A stretch of 64,000 nt of DNA from Olleya sediminilitoris (GCF_016785945.1 NZ_JAEMEF010000014.1:1-64000), one strand, 5' to 3'. Positions 1-9,642 are shown, counted from the first letter of the stretch. Notes: a model not told the origin generated them from the sequence alone. Numbers and translations: made by a program.

Positions 1-1
1 A

Positions 2-529
2 TCTGCTATCGTTGCTAACTTAGAAGCATTAACAACTATTGTTGACAATAATGATGGAACTTTCACTTACACTGATGAAGATGGTCAAACGACTATTATT
101 GATATTTCAAACCTAGAAACTTTAACTTCTATTGCTTTAAATGCTGATAATACCAACATAGATTATACAGATGAAGATGGTATTGTAACTCAATTAGATT
201 TATCTGCTATCGTTGCTAACTTAGAAGCCTTAACAACTATTGTTGACAACAACAACGGAACTTTCACCTACACTGATGAAGATGGTCAAACGACTATTAT
301 TGATGTTGCTAACCTAGAAACTTTAACTTCTATTGCTGTAAATGCTGATAATACCAACATAGATTATACAGATGAAGATGGTATTATAACTCAATTAGAC
401 TTATCTGCTATCGTTGCTAACTTAGAAGCATTAACAACTATTGTTGACAATAATGATGGAACTTTCACTTACACTGATGAAGATGGTCAAACGACTATTA
501 TTGATATTTCAAACCTAGAAACTTTAACT
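2..529 (+). repeat. Tandem 201-bp coding repeats (67 aa)
   Basis: Copies begin at 2, 203 and 404, each with TCTGCTATCGTTGCTAACTT. The spacing is exactly 201 bp, so the reading frame is kept. The third copy runs to about 529 and then diverges. The array probably continues upstream of the window. Confidence 0.95.
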
Positions 530-2497
530 ACCATAGAAATAGATCCAACAAACAATATTATAACTTATACAGACGAAGAAGGGAACCCTAATAATATCGA
601 CTTAACACCTTACTTAGATAATACTGATAATCAAATCATTTCTTCTACGGTAACAACTCCACTTGAAGAAGTAAACGTTGCTCTTGAAGATGGTGGAAAT
701 ATAGATATTAACATACAAGATGCTGATGCAGATACTACTAACGAATTGAATACAGACATATCATTTAATGGAACTGAACTTACTATTACTGATGCTGGTG
801 GTGACCAATCTATTAACTTATCATCTCTAACCTCTAGTGTATTACCAACTGTCACATCAGGAAATACAATAGCAAACCACTCTTCCGGAAATGGAACAAA
901 TGTTGAAATCAAAGAAACAATAACAACTCTTATTGATAATGGGAATGGAACTGTTACTTACACAAACGAAAGTAATCAAACTACAACTGTTGGCATAGTT
1001 GGACCACAAGGTTCTGCTGGAGCAGACGGAAACGATGGTGCTGATGGTGTTGATGGAGCAGTTGGTCCACAAGGTATTCAAGGTGAAACTGGACCGCAAG
1101 GTCCTACTGGAGCAGATGGAAACGATGGTGCTGATGGTGCAGTTGGCCCACAAGGTCTTCAGGGTATTCAAGGTGAAACTGGACCGCAAGGTCCTACTGG
1201 AGCAGATGGAAACGATGGTGCTGATGGTGCAGTTGGCCCACAAGGTCTTCAGGGTATTCAAGGTGAAACTGGACCGCAAGGTCCTGCTGGAGCAGACGGA
1301 AACCATGGTGCTGATGGTGTTGATGGAGCAGTTGGTCCTCAAGGTCTTCAAGGAATTCAAGGTGAAACTGGACCGCAAGGTCCTGCTGGAGCAGACGGAA
1401 ACGATGGTGCTGATGGTGTTGATGGAGCAGTTGGTCCTCAAGGTCTTCAAGGAATTCAAGGTGAAACTGGACCGCAAGGTCCTGCTGGAGCTGACGGAAA
1501 CGATGGTACTGATGGTGTTGATGGAGCAGTTGGTCCACAAGGTCTTCAAGGTATTCAAGGCGAAACTGGACCACAAGGTCCTGCTGGAGCAGACGGAAAC
1601 GATGGTACTGATGGTGTTGATGGAGCAGTTGGTCCTCAAGGTCTTCAAGGGATTCAAGGTGAAACTGGACCACAAGGTCCTGCTGGAGCAGACGGAAACG
1701 ATGGTGCTGACGGTGTTGATGGAGCAATTGGACCTCAAGGTCTTCAAGGGATTCAAGGTGAAACTGGACCACAAGGTCCTGCTGGAGCAGACGGAAACGA
1801 TGGTGCTGATGGTGTTGATGGAGCAGTTGGACCTCAAGGTCTTCAAGGTATTCAAGGTGAAACTGGACCGCAAGGTCCTGCTGGAGCAGACGGAAACGAT
1901 GGTGCTGATGGTGTTGATGGAGCAATTGGACCTCAAGGTCTTCAGGGTATTCAAGGTGAAACTGGACCGCAAGGTCCTGCTGGAGCAGACGGAAACGATG
2001 GTACTGATGGTGTTGATGGAGCAGTTGGTCCACAAGGTATTCAAGGTGAAGTTGGGCCTTCAAGTACATATGTTGGACAGTTTATTATTACCGCTACAGG
2101 AAATCAAACAATAACGGGTTTACCATTTGAACCTTCATCTATAACTTTTGTAGCTCATGCTAATGTAGAAACATTAGATTTAGATTCTGATAATGGTGTT
2201 GGAGATAATAATACAGGAATTGCCAATTCTTTTGGATCAATGAATGGTTTTGCTAGAAACGATTCTGGAACAATTACACAACAAGTTATATATGTAGGTG
2301 GTAGTGGAAATTCTATTAATGATATTTCTAGATATGCGTCAAGTACAAGATGTATAGGGTTAAGGTATGGTAATCAAAATGGTAATGCTGTTGGTAGAAC
2401 CTTAGCAAGTTTAACTTCATTTAACACAAATGGTTTCACTATTAATGTTACAAACAAATCAGATAATGTTGTTGTTTTATTCACAGCATATAAATAA
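2..2497 (+). CDS. Giant repeat and collagen-like surface protein, 3' part
   Basis: The frame is open from the first bases of the window, so this is the C-terminal ~831 residues of a larger protein; the TTG at 746 is only an internal codon. Three layers are visible. First come tandem 67-residue acidic repeats (core [14 protein letters not shown]). Next, after a linker, is a Gly-X-Y collagen-like tract of ~350 residues built mainly from 33-residue units. Last is a ~145-residue C-terminal domain that looks beta-rich and ends [14 protein letters not shown]. Such proteins are extended cell-surface fibres or adhesins. I see no type A or type B T9SS sorting domain at its own C-terminus; the next gene, 8 bp downstream, does carry one. 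The role as surface fibre is inferred from composition. Confidence 0.85.
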   Translation, partial: SAIVANLEALTTIVDNNDGTFTYTDEDGQTTIIDISNLETLTSIALNADNTNIDYTDEDGIVTQLDLSAIVANLEALTTIVDNNNGTFTYTDEDGQTTIIDVANLETLTSIAVNADNTNIDYTDEDGIITQLDLSAIVANLEALTTIVDNNDGTFTYTDEDGQTTIIDISNLETLTTIEIDPTNNIITYTDEEGNPNNIDLTPYLDNTDNQIISSTVTTPLEEVNVALEDGGNIDINIQDADADTTNELNTDISFNGTELTITDAGGDQSINLSSLTSSVLPTVTSGNTIANHSSGNGTNVEIKETITTLIDNGNGTVTYTNESNQTTTVGIVGPQGSAGADGNDGADGVDGAVGPQGIQGETGPQGPTGADGNDGADGAVGPQGLQGIQGETGPQGPTGADGNDGADGAVGPQGLQGIQGETGPQGPAGADGNHGADGVDGAVGPQGLQGIQGETGPQGPAGADGNDGADGVDGAVGPQGLQGIQGETGPQGPAGADGNDGTDGVDGAVGPQGLQGIQGETGPQGPAGADGNDGTDGVDGAVGPQGLQGIQGETGPQGPAGADGNDGADGVDGAIGPQGLQGIQGETGPQGPAGADGNDGADGVDGAVGPQGLQGIQGETGPQGPAGADGNDGADGVDGAIGPQGLQGIQGETGPQGPAGADGNDGTDGVDGAVGPQGIQGEVGPSSTYVGQFIITATGNQTITGLPFEPSSITFVAHANVETLDLDSDNGVGDNNTGIANSFGSMNGFARNDSGTITQQVIYVGGSGNSINDISRYASSTRCIGLRYGNQNGNAVGRTLASLTSFNTNGFTINVTNKSDNVVVLFTAYK
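1001..2058 (+). repeat. Collagen-like Gly-X-Y repeat array
   Basis: Eight 99-bp units (33 aa, [19 protein letters not shown] then ADGNDGxDGVDGAV) run from 1235 to 2026. They are preceded by shorter 21-, 27- and 30-residue variants and followed by a truncated unit. Differences between units are mostly synonymous or A/T and V/I swaps, which suggests recent expansion by recombination or slippage. Confidence 0.95.
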
Positions 2498-2505
2498 TAA
2501 AGACT

Positions 2506-3642
2506 ATGAGAACTATAATAATTATAGCCTTACTAGTATTTAATATTAGTATTGCACAAGAAGCTTTTCATAATTTTGGAAATATCCAAATTCATAATCA
2601 AGGACAAATTGGATTTCATGTAGATTTACAAAATGACGGTCCATTTAATCAAAATGTTGGTTTAGCAGGTTTTTATAACGAAGACAATCCAATAACAATT
2701 TCAGGTACAAACGTGCCTAGATTTTACGATGTCGAAGTTGCTGTAGATAATCATCTTTACCTTCAAATAAACACTCAAATAACAAACGGACTAGATTATA
2801 TAATTGGAGATATTATCACACCAAGATTGACTCCAAATGTTTCTTTAGATTATTTTGGAAATGCTATTTATACACTCGAAGATGATTTAAGACATGTTGA
2901 TGGTTATGCATCTGCTACCACTAATCAATCTTTTATTTTCCCAATTGGTCAAGATGATAAGTTTAGACCTTTAATTACACCTAATCAGACTGGACCTGAA
3001 AAATTTAGTGCTGCATATTATAATGAAGATCCAAATTTCCCTTCTACATTCAACACTAATTTTGACACTTCTATCTCTGAAAGTATTATTAACCAAGTCA
3101 ATATTGAAGAATTTTGGGATTTTGATGGTCGCACAGAAACATTTGTTACTTTAACCTGGAATCAAGAAAGCCAAATAGATAACCTTGTTGATGACTTAAT
3201 GAATTTAAGAATTGTTGGCTGGAGTGAAGTTGAAAACAAATGGATGGACTTAGGTAATTCTGCTATAACTGGAGATATTAACAATGGAACAATAAGCTCT
3301 ATAGAGTTTATACCAAATGACTATTCAGTTATAACTTTTGGGTCCTTAATTGGAAGTGACGGATTAACAGTCTATAATGGTATTAGCCCAAATAACGATG
3401 GTCTAAATGATAATTTTGTAATTGGAGGAGTAGAACTTTTTAAAAACAATCTTAAAATATTTAATCGTTGGGGAAGAGTTGTTTATGATGCCGAAAATTA
3501 TGACAATACATTTAATGGAATTTCTAATAAAACGGTAGTTGGTAATCAAGGAAGTAAATTACCTGTAGGTACTTATTTTTATGTATTACAACTTCCTGAA
3601 GAAAACAAAAGTTATTCTGGATACATTTACATAACGTATTAA
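2506..3642 (+). CDS. Type B T9SS sorting-domain (gliding_CTERM) protein
   Basis: This is a 378-residue secreted protein. Residues 1-17 form a Sec signal peptide (hydrophobic IIIIALLVFNISIA, cleavage before QE). The middle ~270 residues are beta-rich with no family I recognise. The last ~90 residues are a classic type B C-terminal domain: YNGISPNNDGLNDNF, then IFNRWGRVVYD, then LPVGTYFYVLQL and a SYSGYIYI ending. In Flavobacteriia this domain directs export through the type IX system and is typical of SprB-like adhesins and their partners. The gene starts 8 bp after the collagen-like gene, so the two are probably co-transcribed and may form one surface structure; that pairing is inference. Confidence 0.85.
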   Translation: MRTIIIIALLVFNISIAQEAFHNFGNIQIHNQGQIGFHVDLQNDGPFNQNVGLAGFYNEDNPITISGTNVPRFYDVEVAVDNHLYLQINTQITNGLDYIIGDIITPRLTPNVSLDYFGNAIYTLEDDLRHVDGYASATTNQSFIFPIGQDDKFRPLITPNQTGPEKFSAAYYNEDPNFPSTFNTNFDTSISESIINQVNIEEFWDFDGRTETFVTLTWNQESQIDNLVDDLMNLRIVGWSEVENKWMDLGNSAITGDINNGTISSIEFIPNDYSVITFGSLIGSDGLTVYNGISPNNDGLNDNFVIGGVELFKNNLKIFNRWGRVVYDAENYDNTFNGISNKTVVGNQGSKLPVGTYFYVLQLPEENKSYSGYIYITY

Positions 3643-3644
3643 AA

Positions 3645-4061
3645 CTACAAGGTTTTAAAAAAGTGATATCCATAAATTTCATACCCTTCGTTATAATAAA
3701 ACTTATGCGAAGGGTAATTTTGCACATAGGTATTTAACTCTGAAGTCGTACTACCTTTACTTTTAGCATACGCATACATCCATTTAAAAAACTGCTTACC
3801 CAAACCTTGTACTTGGTATTCAGCTTCAATATAGACATGATCAACCTCCATACTTTTTCCTGCATAATGTCTTGTTTGAAACCACATTCCAGAAACACCA
3901 ATCAAGTTGTCATTATCATAAACTCCTGCACATTCATAATTTTGAGTAATCATCTCGGCAAAACGTTCTTTTAGAATAGCATCTGAATTTTTATGATTAG
4001 ATAATTTCTGAATTAGAGGAATAATATTTTCCTTTTCAATTAATTTAAAGCTAATAGACAT
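3645..4061 (-). CDS. GNAT family N-acetyltransferase
   Basis: This 138-residue protein has the length and layout of a single GNAT domain. The acetyl-CoA pyrophosphate-binding loop is visible as QVQGLGKQFF around residues 87-96, after a central beta strand (SMEVDHVYIEAEY). The C-terminal half (FYYNEGYEIYGYHFFKTL) matches the final GNAT strands. The substrate cannot be told from sequence. It converges on the type B secretion protein with only 2 bp between the stop codons. Confidence 0.85.
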   Translation of the reverse strand: MSISFKLIEKENIIPLIQKLSNHKNSDAILKERFAEMITQNYECAGVYDNDNLIGVSGMWFQTRHYAGKSMEVDHVYIEAEYQVQGLGKQFFKWMYAYAKSKGSTTSELNTYVQNYPSHKFYYNEGYEIYGYHFFKTL

Positions 4062-4130
4062 TACTTTTTTTTATTCAAAATTAATTAATTTTGAAATATC
4101 ATATTTACATTTATTCTAGTTTTAACACCT

Positions 4131-4604
4131 ATGCAAAATAGCTTAGATACATTATCACAAAAGGACATTACAATCCAACCTATTAAAGGAAGCGACACAA
4201 TACCTGTCAGGCACGCAGTATTAAGACAAGGCAAACCAATTGAAGCTTGTTATATTCTGCAAGATGATTTAAGTAACACATATCATTTTGGTTTATTTTA
4301 CAAAAACCAACTTGCTGGAGTTTGCACTTTTGTAGCAGATCAATCCCCTTTATTTAAAGACTCAAATCAATATAGATTACGTGCAATGGGTGTTTTGGAA
4401 GAGTTTCAAGGATTACAATTCGGAAAGCTATTACTAACGCATGGAGTTAATTTTTTAAAAAGTAAAAACATAAACAAGCTTTGGTTTAATGCTAGAATTG
4501 TAGCTTTAAATTTTTATAAGAAAAATGGATTTGAAACGATAGGAACGCAATTTAATATTCCCGAAGTTGGTCCACATTACACCATGCATAAATCATTAAA
4601 ATGA
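4131..4604 (+). CDS. GNAT family N-acetyltransferase
   Basis: A 157-residue GNAT protein. The acetyl-CoA loop is FQGLQFGKLLL (about residues 92-102), and the C-terminal FYKKNGFETIG is the usual GNAT signature before the last strand. It resembles the ElaA/YitI-like group of small acetyltransferases, but I would not assign a substrate. It diverges from the other GNAT gene across a ~70-bp AT-rich gap. Its stop codon overlaps the start of the downstream M15 peptidase by 4 bp (ATGA), so the two are translationally coupled. Confidence 0.85.
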   Translation: MQNSLDTLSQKDITIQPIKGSDTIPVRHAVLRQGKPIEACYILQDDLSNTYHFGLFYKNQLAGVCTFVADQSPLFKDSNQYRLRAMGVLEEFQGLQFGKLLLTHGVNFLKSKNINKLWFNARIVALNFYKKNGFETIGTQFNIPEVGPHYTMHKSLK

Positions 4605-5329
4605 AAAAACAAACTTTAAAAAAAATCGTATTAACTATTTGCTTTACAATTGCAAGTTTACCTCAATTTGCTTTTTATCAAACTGTAATTTCAAATGAAG
4701 AATTAATAGGAAAAGGACAACCTAAACTGTTCGGAAATGGGTATAACCTAAGAGAAGAAGCTCATTTAGCATTCAAAAAAATGCAGACCGCTGCTTTAAA
4801 GGACGGAATTAGTATAGGAGCCGTTTCTAGTTACAGAGGATTTGCTCATCAAAAACGCATTTGGGAACGTAAATTTAAAAGCAACAAAGCCAAAGGATTA
4901 TCTGATCAAGATAATATTAAAAAAATTATAGAATACTCTACCATACCAGGTACATCTCGTCACCATTGGGGAACAGATATTGACATATACCAAACTAATG
5001 TCAAACAACCTAGAAGTGTTTTATTGCCAAGTAATTTTCATAATAATGGACCGTATTGTAAACTAAAAGAGTGGATGGATGTTAATGCTGCTACCTATGG
5101 GTTTTATTTAGTATATACAGATAATGCTATCCGTAAAGGTTTTAAATATGAACCTTGGCACTTTAGCTACAAAGCACTTTCATTTGACTACTTAAAAGCC
5201 TATCAAAAATTAAATATTACTGAAATATTAAAAAAAGAAGCTTTATCCGGAAGTGATTCTTTTACCGAAACATTTATAAATCAGTACTTAAACCAAAACA
5301 TATTAGATATTAACCCAGAACTTTTGTAA
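4601..5329 (+). CDS. M15 family D-Ala-D-Ala carboxypeptidase (VanY-like)
   Basis: A zinc peptidase that trims D-Ala from peptidoglycan stem peptides. An N-terminal hydrophobic segment (residues ~8-25) should export it to the periplasm. The M15B signature is complete: SSYRGFAHQ around residue 77, the zinc motif SRHHWGTDID (His121 and Asp128) and EPWHF (Glu184 catalytic, His187 zinc). Its length of 242 residues fits the single-domain VanY/LdcB group. The start overlaps the preceding GNAT stop by 4 bp. Whether the substrate is a pentapeptide (VanY) or a tetrapeptide (LdcB) cannot be decided here. Confidence 0.87.
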   Translation: MKKQTLKKIVLTICFTIASLPQFAFYQTVISNEELIGKGQPKLFGNGYNLREEAHLAFKKMQTAALKDGISIGAVSSYRGFAHQKRIWERKFKSNKAKGLSDQDNIKKIIEYSTIPGTSRHHWGTDIDIYQTNVKQPRSVLLPSNFHNNGPYCKLKEWMDVNAATYGFYLVYTDNAIRKGFKYEPWHFSYKALSFDYLKAYQKLNITEILKKEALSGSDSFTETFINQYLNQNILDINPELL

Positions 5330-5357
5330 ATTGTAATATTAACAATTTTAATTAAAA

Positions 5358-6122
5358 ATGAGAGGAAATTTAAAAGGAAGACTACTTATAGGCTTGTGTA
5401 TTGCAGCTTTTTTTGGATTTAAATATTGCAGCCAGCAAGAAATAAATCCATACACTGGAAAAAAACAAGCCATATCTATGACTCCTGATCAAGAAATACA
5501 AATGGGTTTACAAAGTCGTGATCAAATGGCAGCTCAACATGGTGGGCTTTATCCAGATCAAACTTATCAAACCTTAGTGGACAATGTAGGTAACAAGCTA
5601 GTAAATAATAGTATCGCCAAAGAAACACCATATAACTATGAGTTTCACTTATTAGCAGACGCAAATACTATAAATGCATTTGCGTTGCCTGGAGGACAAA
5701 TATTTATCACCTATGCTTTATTTGCTAAACTAGAAAACGAAGACCAATTAGCTGGTGTATTAGGTCATGAAATTGGTCATGTTTTAGGTAAACATAGTGC
5801 AGAGCGTATTGCCAATTCCGAGCTTTGGCAGGGACTTTCAACCGCTGGATCTGTAGGTGCAGATGCTGGTGGATTTATTCAACAATATGGTATGACAAAA
5901 TTACTAACTAATGGTCGTGATGACGAATTAGAAAGTGATGATTTAGGCGTAAAATTCATGATTAAATCTGGATATAATCCAGAAGAAATGATAGCTGTTA
6001 TGGAAATTTTAAAAACAGCTGCTGGACCTAACAGACAGCCAGAGTTTAAGAGCACACATCCAGATCCTGACAATCGTATAGAACATATTAGAGAGTCCAT
6101 TGAAAAATATTCGATTAACTAA
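5358..6122 (+). CDS. M48 family zinc metallopeptidase (lipoprotein-like)
   Basis: A 254-residue peptidase with the M48 zinc motif HEIGH at residues 137-141. The third-ligand helix follows about 55 residues later in DDELESDDLGVKFM. The N-terminus has a short hydrophobic stretch (LLIGLCIAAFFGFKYC); Cys24 may be a lipidation site, although the lipobox is not canonical. The conserved NPYTGKKQ leader and SMTPDQEIQMG segment match the BepA/LoiP-like periplasmic M48 group used in envelope protein quality control. It lies 28 bp after the M15 gene and is followed by a strong hairpin terminator, so it is probably the last gene of a three-gene unit. Confidence 0.85.
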   Translation: MRGNLKGRLLIGLCIAAFFGFKYCSQQEINPYTGKKQAISMTPDQEIQMGLQSRDQMAAQHGGLYPDQTYQTLVDNVGNKLVNNSIAKETPYNYEFHLLADANTINAFALPGGQIFITYALFAKLENEDQLAGVLGHEIGHVLGKHSAERIANSELWQGLSTAGSVGADAGGFIQQYGMTKLLTNGRDDELESDDLGVKFMIKSGYNPEEMIAVMEILKTAAGPNRQPEFKSTHPDPDNRIEHIRESIEKYSIN

Positions 6123-6144
6123 ATCGTTATCGTAAACAAACCTT

Positions 6145-6175
6145 AAAGTCCTGCAATTGCAGGACTTTTGTTTTT
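6145..6175 (+). terminator. Rho-independent terminator after the M48 gene
   Basis: A perfect 12-bp inverted repeat (AAAGTCCTGCAA / TTGCAGGACTTT) is followed directly by a T-rich run. Confidence 0.85.
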
Positions 6176-6182
6176 ATATTTG
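6175..6182 (+). promoter_or_regulatory. Putative -10 box of gpmI
   Basis: TATATTTG matches the Bacteroidota -10 consensus TAnnTTTG, 20 bp before the gpmI start codon and directly after the preceding terminator. No well-spaced TTG -35 is obvious, since the nearest lies in the terminator stem with a 15-bp spacer. Confidence 0.45.
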
Positions 6183-6202
6183 TATAAACAAAATCTAATA
6201 AA

Positions 6203-7720
6203 ATGAACAAAAAAGTAATCTTAATGATTTTAGATGGATGGGGAAAATCGCCTGATCCAAAAGTCTCTGCAATAGATAATGCTAACACACCTTTTATAGA
6301 TAGTTTATATACCAATTATCCAAATGCGCAACTACGTACAGATGGATTACATGTTGGTTTGCCCGAAGGTCAAATGGGAAATAGTGAAGTTGGCCACATG
6401 AATCTTGGTGCAGGACGTATAGTATACCAAGATTTAGCAAAAATCAACTTAGCAATAGATAATAATACTTTAGCTCAAGAACAAGTTTTACAAGATGCTT
6501 TTAATTACGCTAAAGCGGAAAATAAAAACATTCATTTTTTAGGTTTGTTAAGTGATGGTGGAGTACACTCTCATATTAACCATTTAAAAGGGTTAATTAC
6601 TGCTACCGAAGCTTCAGGTATAAAAAACGCTTATGTACATGCCTTTACAGATGGACGTGATGTAGACCCAAAATCAGGAAAAGGTTTTGTTGAAGACTTA
6701 GAAGACTTTACCAAAAACAAACATACAAAGCTAGCCAGTTTAACAGGTCGTTATTATGCTATGGATCGTGATAACCGTTGGGAACGTATCAAATTAGCCT
6801 ATGACGCATTAGTAAATGGTACTGGTGAATTATCTGATAATTTATCACAAAGTATACAAAAACAATATGATGGAGAGGTTACTGACGAGTTTATTAAACC
6901 TATCATAAAAACAAATCCAGAAGGACAACCTTTAACCACTATAAAAGAAGATGATGTCGTTATCTTTTTTAATTTTAGAACAGATCGTGGACGTGAGCTA
7001 ACAGATGCGTTATACCAAAACGACCATCATGAGCAAAACATGCACAAACTAAATTTATACTATGTAACTATGACCAATTATGGTGATGCTTTTACTGGTA
7101 TAAAAGTAATTTTTGACAAGGATAATATTACTGAAACTTTAGGTGAAGTTTTAGAAAAAAATAACAAAACACAAATACGTATTGCCGAAACAGAAAAATA
7201 TCCACACGTTACGTTTTTCTTTTCAGGTGGTCAAGAAGCCCCTTTTAAAGGAGAGAGTCGTATTTTAAAGAATTCGCCAAAAGTTGCTACTTACGATTTA
7301 AAACCAGAGATGTCTGCATTTGAGTTAACTGATGCATTAGTACCAGAATTAGAAAACGAAACAGCAGATTTTGTTTGTTTAAATTTTGCAAATGGTGATA
7401 TGGTTGGTCACACAGGATCAATGTCTGCAGCAATACAAGCTTGTGAAGTCGTTGATAAATGTGTAAAACAAGTTGTAACTACCGCTTTAGAACATGACTA
7501 TACCACCTTATTAATAGCAGACCATGGTAATTGTGAAACTATGATTAATCCTGATGGTTCACCTAACACTGCACACACAACAAATCCAGTGCCTTTAATC
7601 TTAATTGATAAAGACTTAAAAACTATCAAAGATGGTGTTTTAGGTGATATGGCTCCAACTATTTTAAAATTAATGGGAGTAGATCAACCTGAAGCAATGA
7701 CTTGTAATAGCTTAATCTAA
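6203..7720 (+). CDS. gpmI: 2,3-bisphosphoglycerate-independent phosphoglycerate mutase
   Basis: Interconverts 3- and 2-phosphoglycerate in cytoplasmic glycolysis and gluconeogenesis, here with two manganese ions. Its 505 residues match the family. The metal-binding start MILDGWG (Asp11) and the phosphoserine loop MGNSEVGHMNLGAGR (Ser61) are intact. The C-terminal phosphatase metal sites appear in NGDMVGHTGS and IADHGNCE. It stands alone between two terminators, so it is a monocistronic unit. It would process glyceraldehyde-3-phosphate carbon from the alginate pathway as well as from hexoses. Confidence 0.97.
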   Translation: MNKKVILMILDGWGKSPDPKVSAIDNANTPFIDSLYTNYPNAQLRTDGLHVGLPEGQMGNSEVGHMNLGAGRIVYQDLAKINLAIDNNTLAQEQVLQDAFNYAKAENKNIHFLGLLSDGGVHSHINHLKGLITATEASGIKNAYVHAFTDGRDVDPKSGKGFVEDLEDFTKNKHTKLASLTGRYYAMDRDNRWERIKLAYDALVNGTGELSDNLSQSIQKQYDGEVTDEFIKPIIKTNPEGQPLTTIKEDDVVIFFNFRTDRGRELTDALYQNDHHEQNMHKLNLYYVTMTNYGDAFTGIKVIFDKDNITETLGEVLEKNNKTQIRIAETEKYPHVTFFFSGGQEAPFKGESRILKNSPKVATYDLKPEMSAFELTDALVPELENETADFVCLNFANGDMVGHTGSMSAAIQACEVVDKCVKQVVTTALEHDYTTLLIADHGNCETMINPDGSPNTAHTTNPVPLILIDKDLKTIKDGVLGDMAPTILKLMGVDQPEAMTCNSLI

Positions 7721-7747
7721 GCTACAAGAATCAAAATAACTTCAACT

Positions 7748-7782
7748 AAAAAGTGTATCAATATAAATTGATACACTTTTTA
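7748..7782 (+). terminator. Rho-independent terminator after gpmI
   Basis: A 15-bp perfect stem (AAAAAGTGTATCAAT / ATTGATACACTTTTT) with loop ATAA ends in T5. It may work in both directions. Confidence 0.9.
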
Positions 7783-7850
7783 GTTTCACCATATAATAAT
7801 GATTATTAATTTGTCATTAATATTGTATTTTTGAATTCAATTTTATTAAA

Positions 7851-8252
7851 ATGAAACTTTCCAAAGGACTTATAATTGCTGTAGATTTTGATGGTACAAT
7901 AGTAGAAGATGCTTATCCAAGTATTGGACAAGCTCGCCTTTTTGCTTTTGAAACCCTTAAACGTCTTCAAAAAGATGGACATAGACTTATACTTTGGACC
8001 TACAGACACGGTAAAAAATTAGATGAAGCAGTCTCATTTTGTAAAGATAATGGCATTACTTTTTATGCTGTTAATCAAAGTTTTCCTGAAGAAGTCTTTA
8101 AAAATGAAGCAAGCAGAAAAATACATGCAGACCTTTTTATAGACGACCGCAACATTGGTGGCATCTTAGGTTGGGGAGAAATCTACCAAATGTTAACCAA
8201 CGAAACACCACAATTAGCTAAGCCAAAGAAAAAAAAATGGTTTAAGTTTTAA
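7851..8252 (+). CDS. Small HAD-superfamily hydrolase-like protein
   Basis: A 133-residue cytoplasmic protein with HAD motif I, VDFDGTIVED (Asp12 nucleophile, Asp14). A motif II-like segment follows (RLILWTYRHG), and a C-terminal FIDDRNIGG acts as the motif III/IV acidic pair. There is no cap domain, and the length matches the compact Bacteroides BT0820-like HAD group. The substrate is unknown; a phosphatase acting on a small phosphorylated metabolite is the default guess. Its stop overlaps the convergent CoA-transferase stop by 4 bp. Confidence 0.8.
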   Translation: MKLSKGLIIAVDFDGTIVEDAYPSIGQARLFAFETLKRLQKDGHRLILWTYRHGKKLDEAVSFCKDNGITFYAVNQSFPEEVFKNEASRKIHADLFIDDRNIGGILGWGEIYQMLTNETPQLAKPKKKKWFKF

Positions 8253-9520
8253 TATTTTATTAAATCATAATATTGCCTATCTATTTGCTCTCTATGGTCT
8301 GGATGCGCAATTTCTACTAAAGCTTTCACACGTTCCTTGATTGTTTTACCAAACAAATTAGCTACACCATATTCTGTAACTACATAATGCACATGTGATC
8401 GTGTTGTTACCACACCTGCTCCTGGTTTTAATGTTGGTACAATTCTACTAATTCCATTTTTTGTAACCGATGGTAATGCTATGATTGCTTTTCCGCCTTG
8501 ACTTAAAGAAGCACCTCTTATAAAATCCATCTGACCTCCTACTCCAGAGTACATGTGTGCACCTATACTGTCTGCACAAACTTGTCCAGTAACATCTACT
8601 TCTATAGCACTATTAATAGCTACCATTTTAGGATTTTGTTTAATTATCGACACATCATTAGTATAATTAGATGCACGCATTTCTACAAAAGGATTATCGT
8701 CTACATAATCATACAAACGTTGTGATCCAATTAAAAAAGTAGATAATGCACGTCCTCTGTTAATAGCTTTATAGTTTCCGTTTATGACATTATTTAAAAT
8801 TAAATCTATAACTCCATCCGAAAACATCTCAGTATGTAACCCTAAGTTTTTGTGATTAGTCAATCTAGTTAGCACTGCATTTGGTATGCTTCCAATTCCC
8901 ATTTGCAAAGTACTTTCATCTTCAATTAAATTAGCTACAAAATCGCCAATTTTATTTTCAATAGCATTAGGTTTTACTACATCATGACCTGGTAAAGGTT
9001 GATGACTTTCAACAAAAGTATCTATTTCGGATACGTGTATAATTCCTGCTCCATGTGTTCTGGGCATATACCTATTAACTTGAGCAATAACAGTTGTTGC
9101 ATTATCAATTGCTGCCAATGTCGCTTCAACAGAAACTCCTAAAGAACAATATCCATGTTTATCTGGAACAGAGACATGAATAAAAGCGACATCTAAATCA
9201 ATGATATTACGTTTAAACAAAATTGGTAATTCACTTAAAAAAACAGGAGTGTAAGATCCATTTCCTGCTTTTAAAGTATGTCTCACATTTTTTCCGATAA
9301 AAAAAGAATTAACATGAAAACTATCCTTTAATTCTGGATTTGCATAAGGTGCTTCTCCTTCGGTATGTAAATGACAAATCTCGACATGACTTAACTCTTC
9401 ATGCCTTTTGGTCATTGCTTGTATTAAAGATTGTGGTGCTGCAGCTGCAGCTTGAATATAAACCCTATTATTAGATTTTATAACTTTTACTGCTTCTTCT
9501 GCAGTGACTGATGTAAACAT
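8249..9520 (-). CDS. Acetyl-CoA hydrolase / CoA-transferase family protein
   Basis: About 423 residues of the acetyl-CoA hydrolase/4-hydroxybutyrate CoA-transferase family. The start is placed at the ATG giving MFTSVTAEEAVKVIKS, because the 12 upstream residues are not family-like. Visible signatures are GIGSIPNAVL (CoA-binding loop), the oxyanion-hole-like GVGGQMDFIRGA and the catalytic-Glu region VTEYGVANLFGKT. The enzyme moves CoA between acyl-CoAs and short carboxylates such as acetate, in the cytoplasm. Donor and acceptor cannot be chosen from sequence. It diverges from map and probably forms a single-gene unit. Confidence 0.87.
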   Translation of the reverse strand: MFTSVTAEEAVKVIKSNNRVYIQAAAAAPQSLIQAMTKRHEELSHVEICHLHTEGEAPYANPELKDSFHVNSFFIGKNVRHTLKAGNGSYTPVFLSELPILFKRNIIDLDVAFIHVSVPDKHGYCSLGVSVEATLAAIDNATTVIAQVNRYMPRTHGAGIIHVSEIDTFVESHQPLPGHDVVKPNAIENKIGDFVANLIEDESTLQMGIGSIPNAVLTRLTNHKNLGLHTEMFSDGVIDLILNNVINGNYKAINRGRALSTFLIGSQRLYDYVDDNPFVEMRASNYTNDVSIIKQNPKMVAINSAIEVDVTGQVCADSIGAHMYSGVGGQMDFIRGASLSQGGKAIIALPSVTKNGISRIVPTLKPGAGVVTTRSHVHYVVTEYGVANLFGKTIKERVKALVEIAHPDHREQIDRQYYDLIKY

Positions 9521-9616
9521 AATTGTAATTTTTATAACACAAAAATACCATATCAAAATACTTTAAAACCTGCTAAATGTCATGTCTTCAAAATTAATAA
9601 AGCGGTTTATTTTAAG

Positions 9617-9624
9617 TATATTTG
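9617..9624 (+). promoter_or_regulatory. Putative -10 box of the map operon
   Basis: TATATTTG matches TAnnTTTG, about 19 bp upstream of the map start codon. No clear TTG at the expected spacing was found. Confidence 0.45.
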
Positions 9625-9642
9625 CACATATTTTTTTGAACC

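Noticed and set aside
2-2058. Regular direct repeats that could suggest a CRISPR array.
   Set aside because: There is no repeat-spacer pattern. The whole tract is coding with no unique spacers, and no cas genes are present.
857-2114. Long open frames on both strands across the collagen-like repeats (for example 857-2044 minus and 999-2114 plus).
   Set aside because: They arise because 99-bp repeats keep all frames open. Their translations are low-complexity strings, and the Gly-X-Y frame is the only one continuous with folded domains on both sides.
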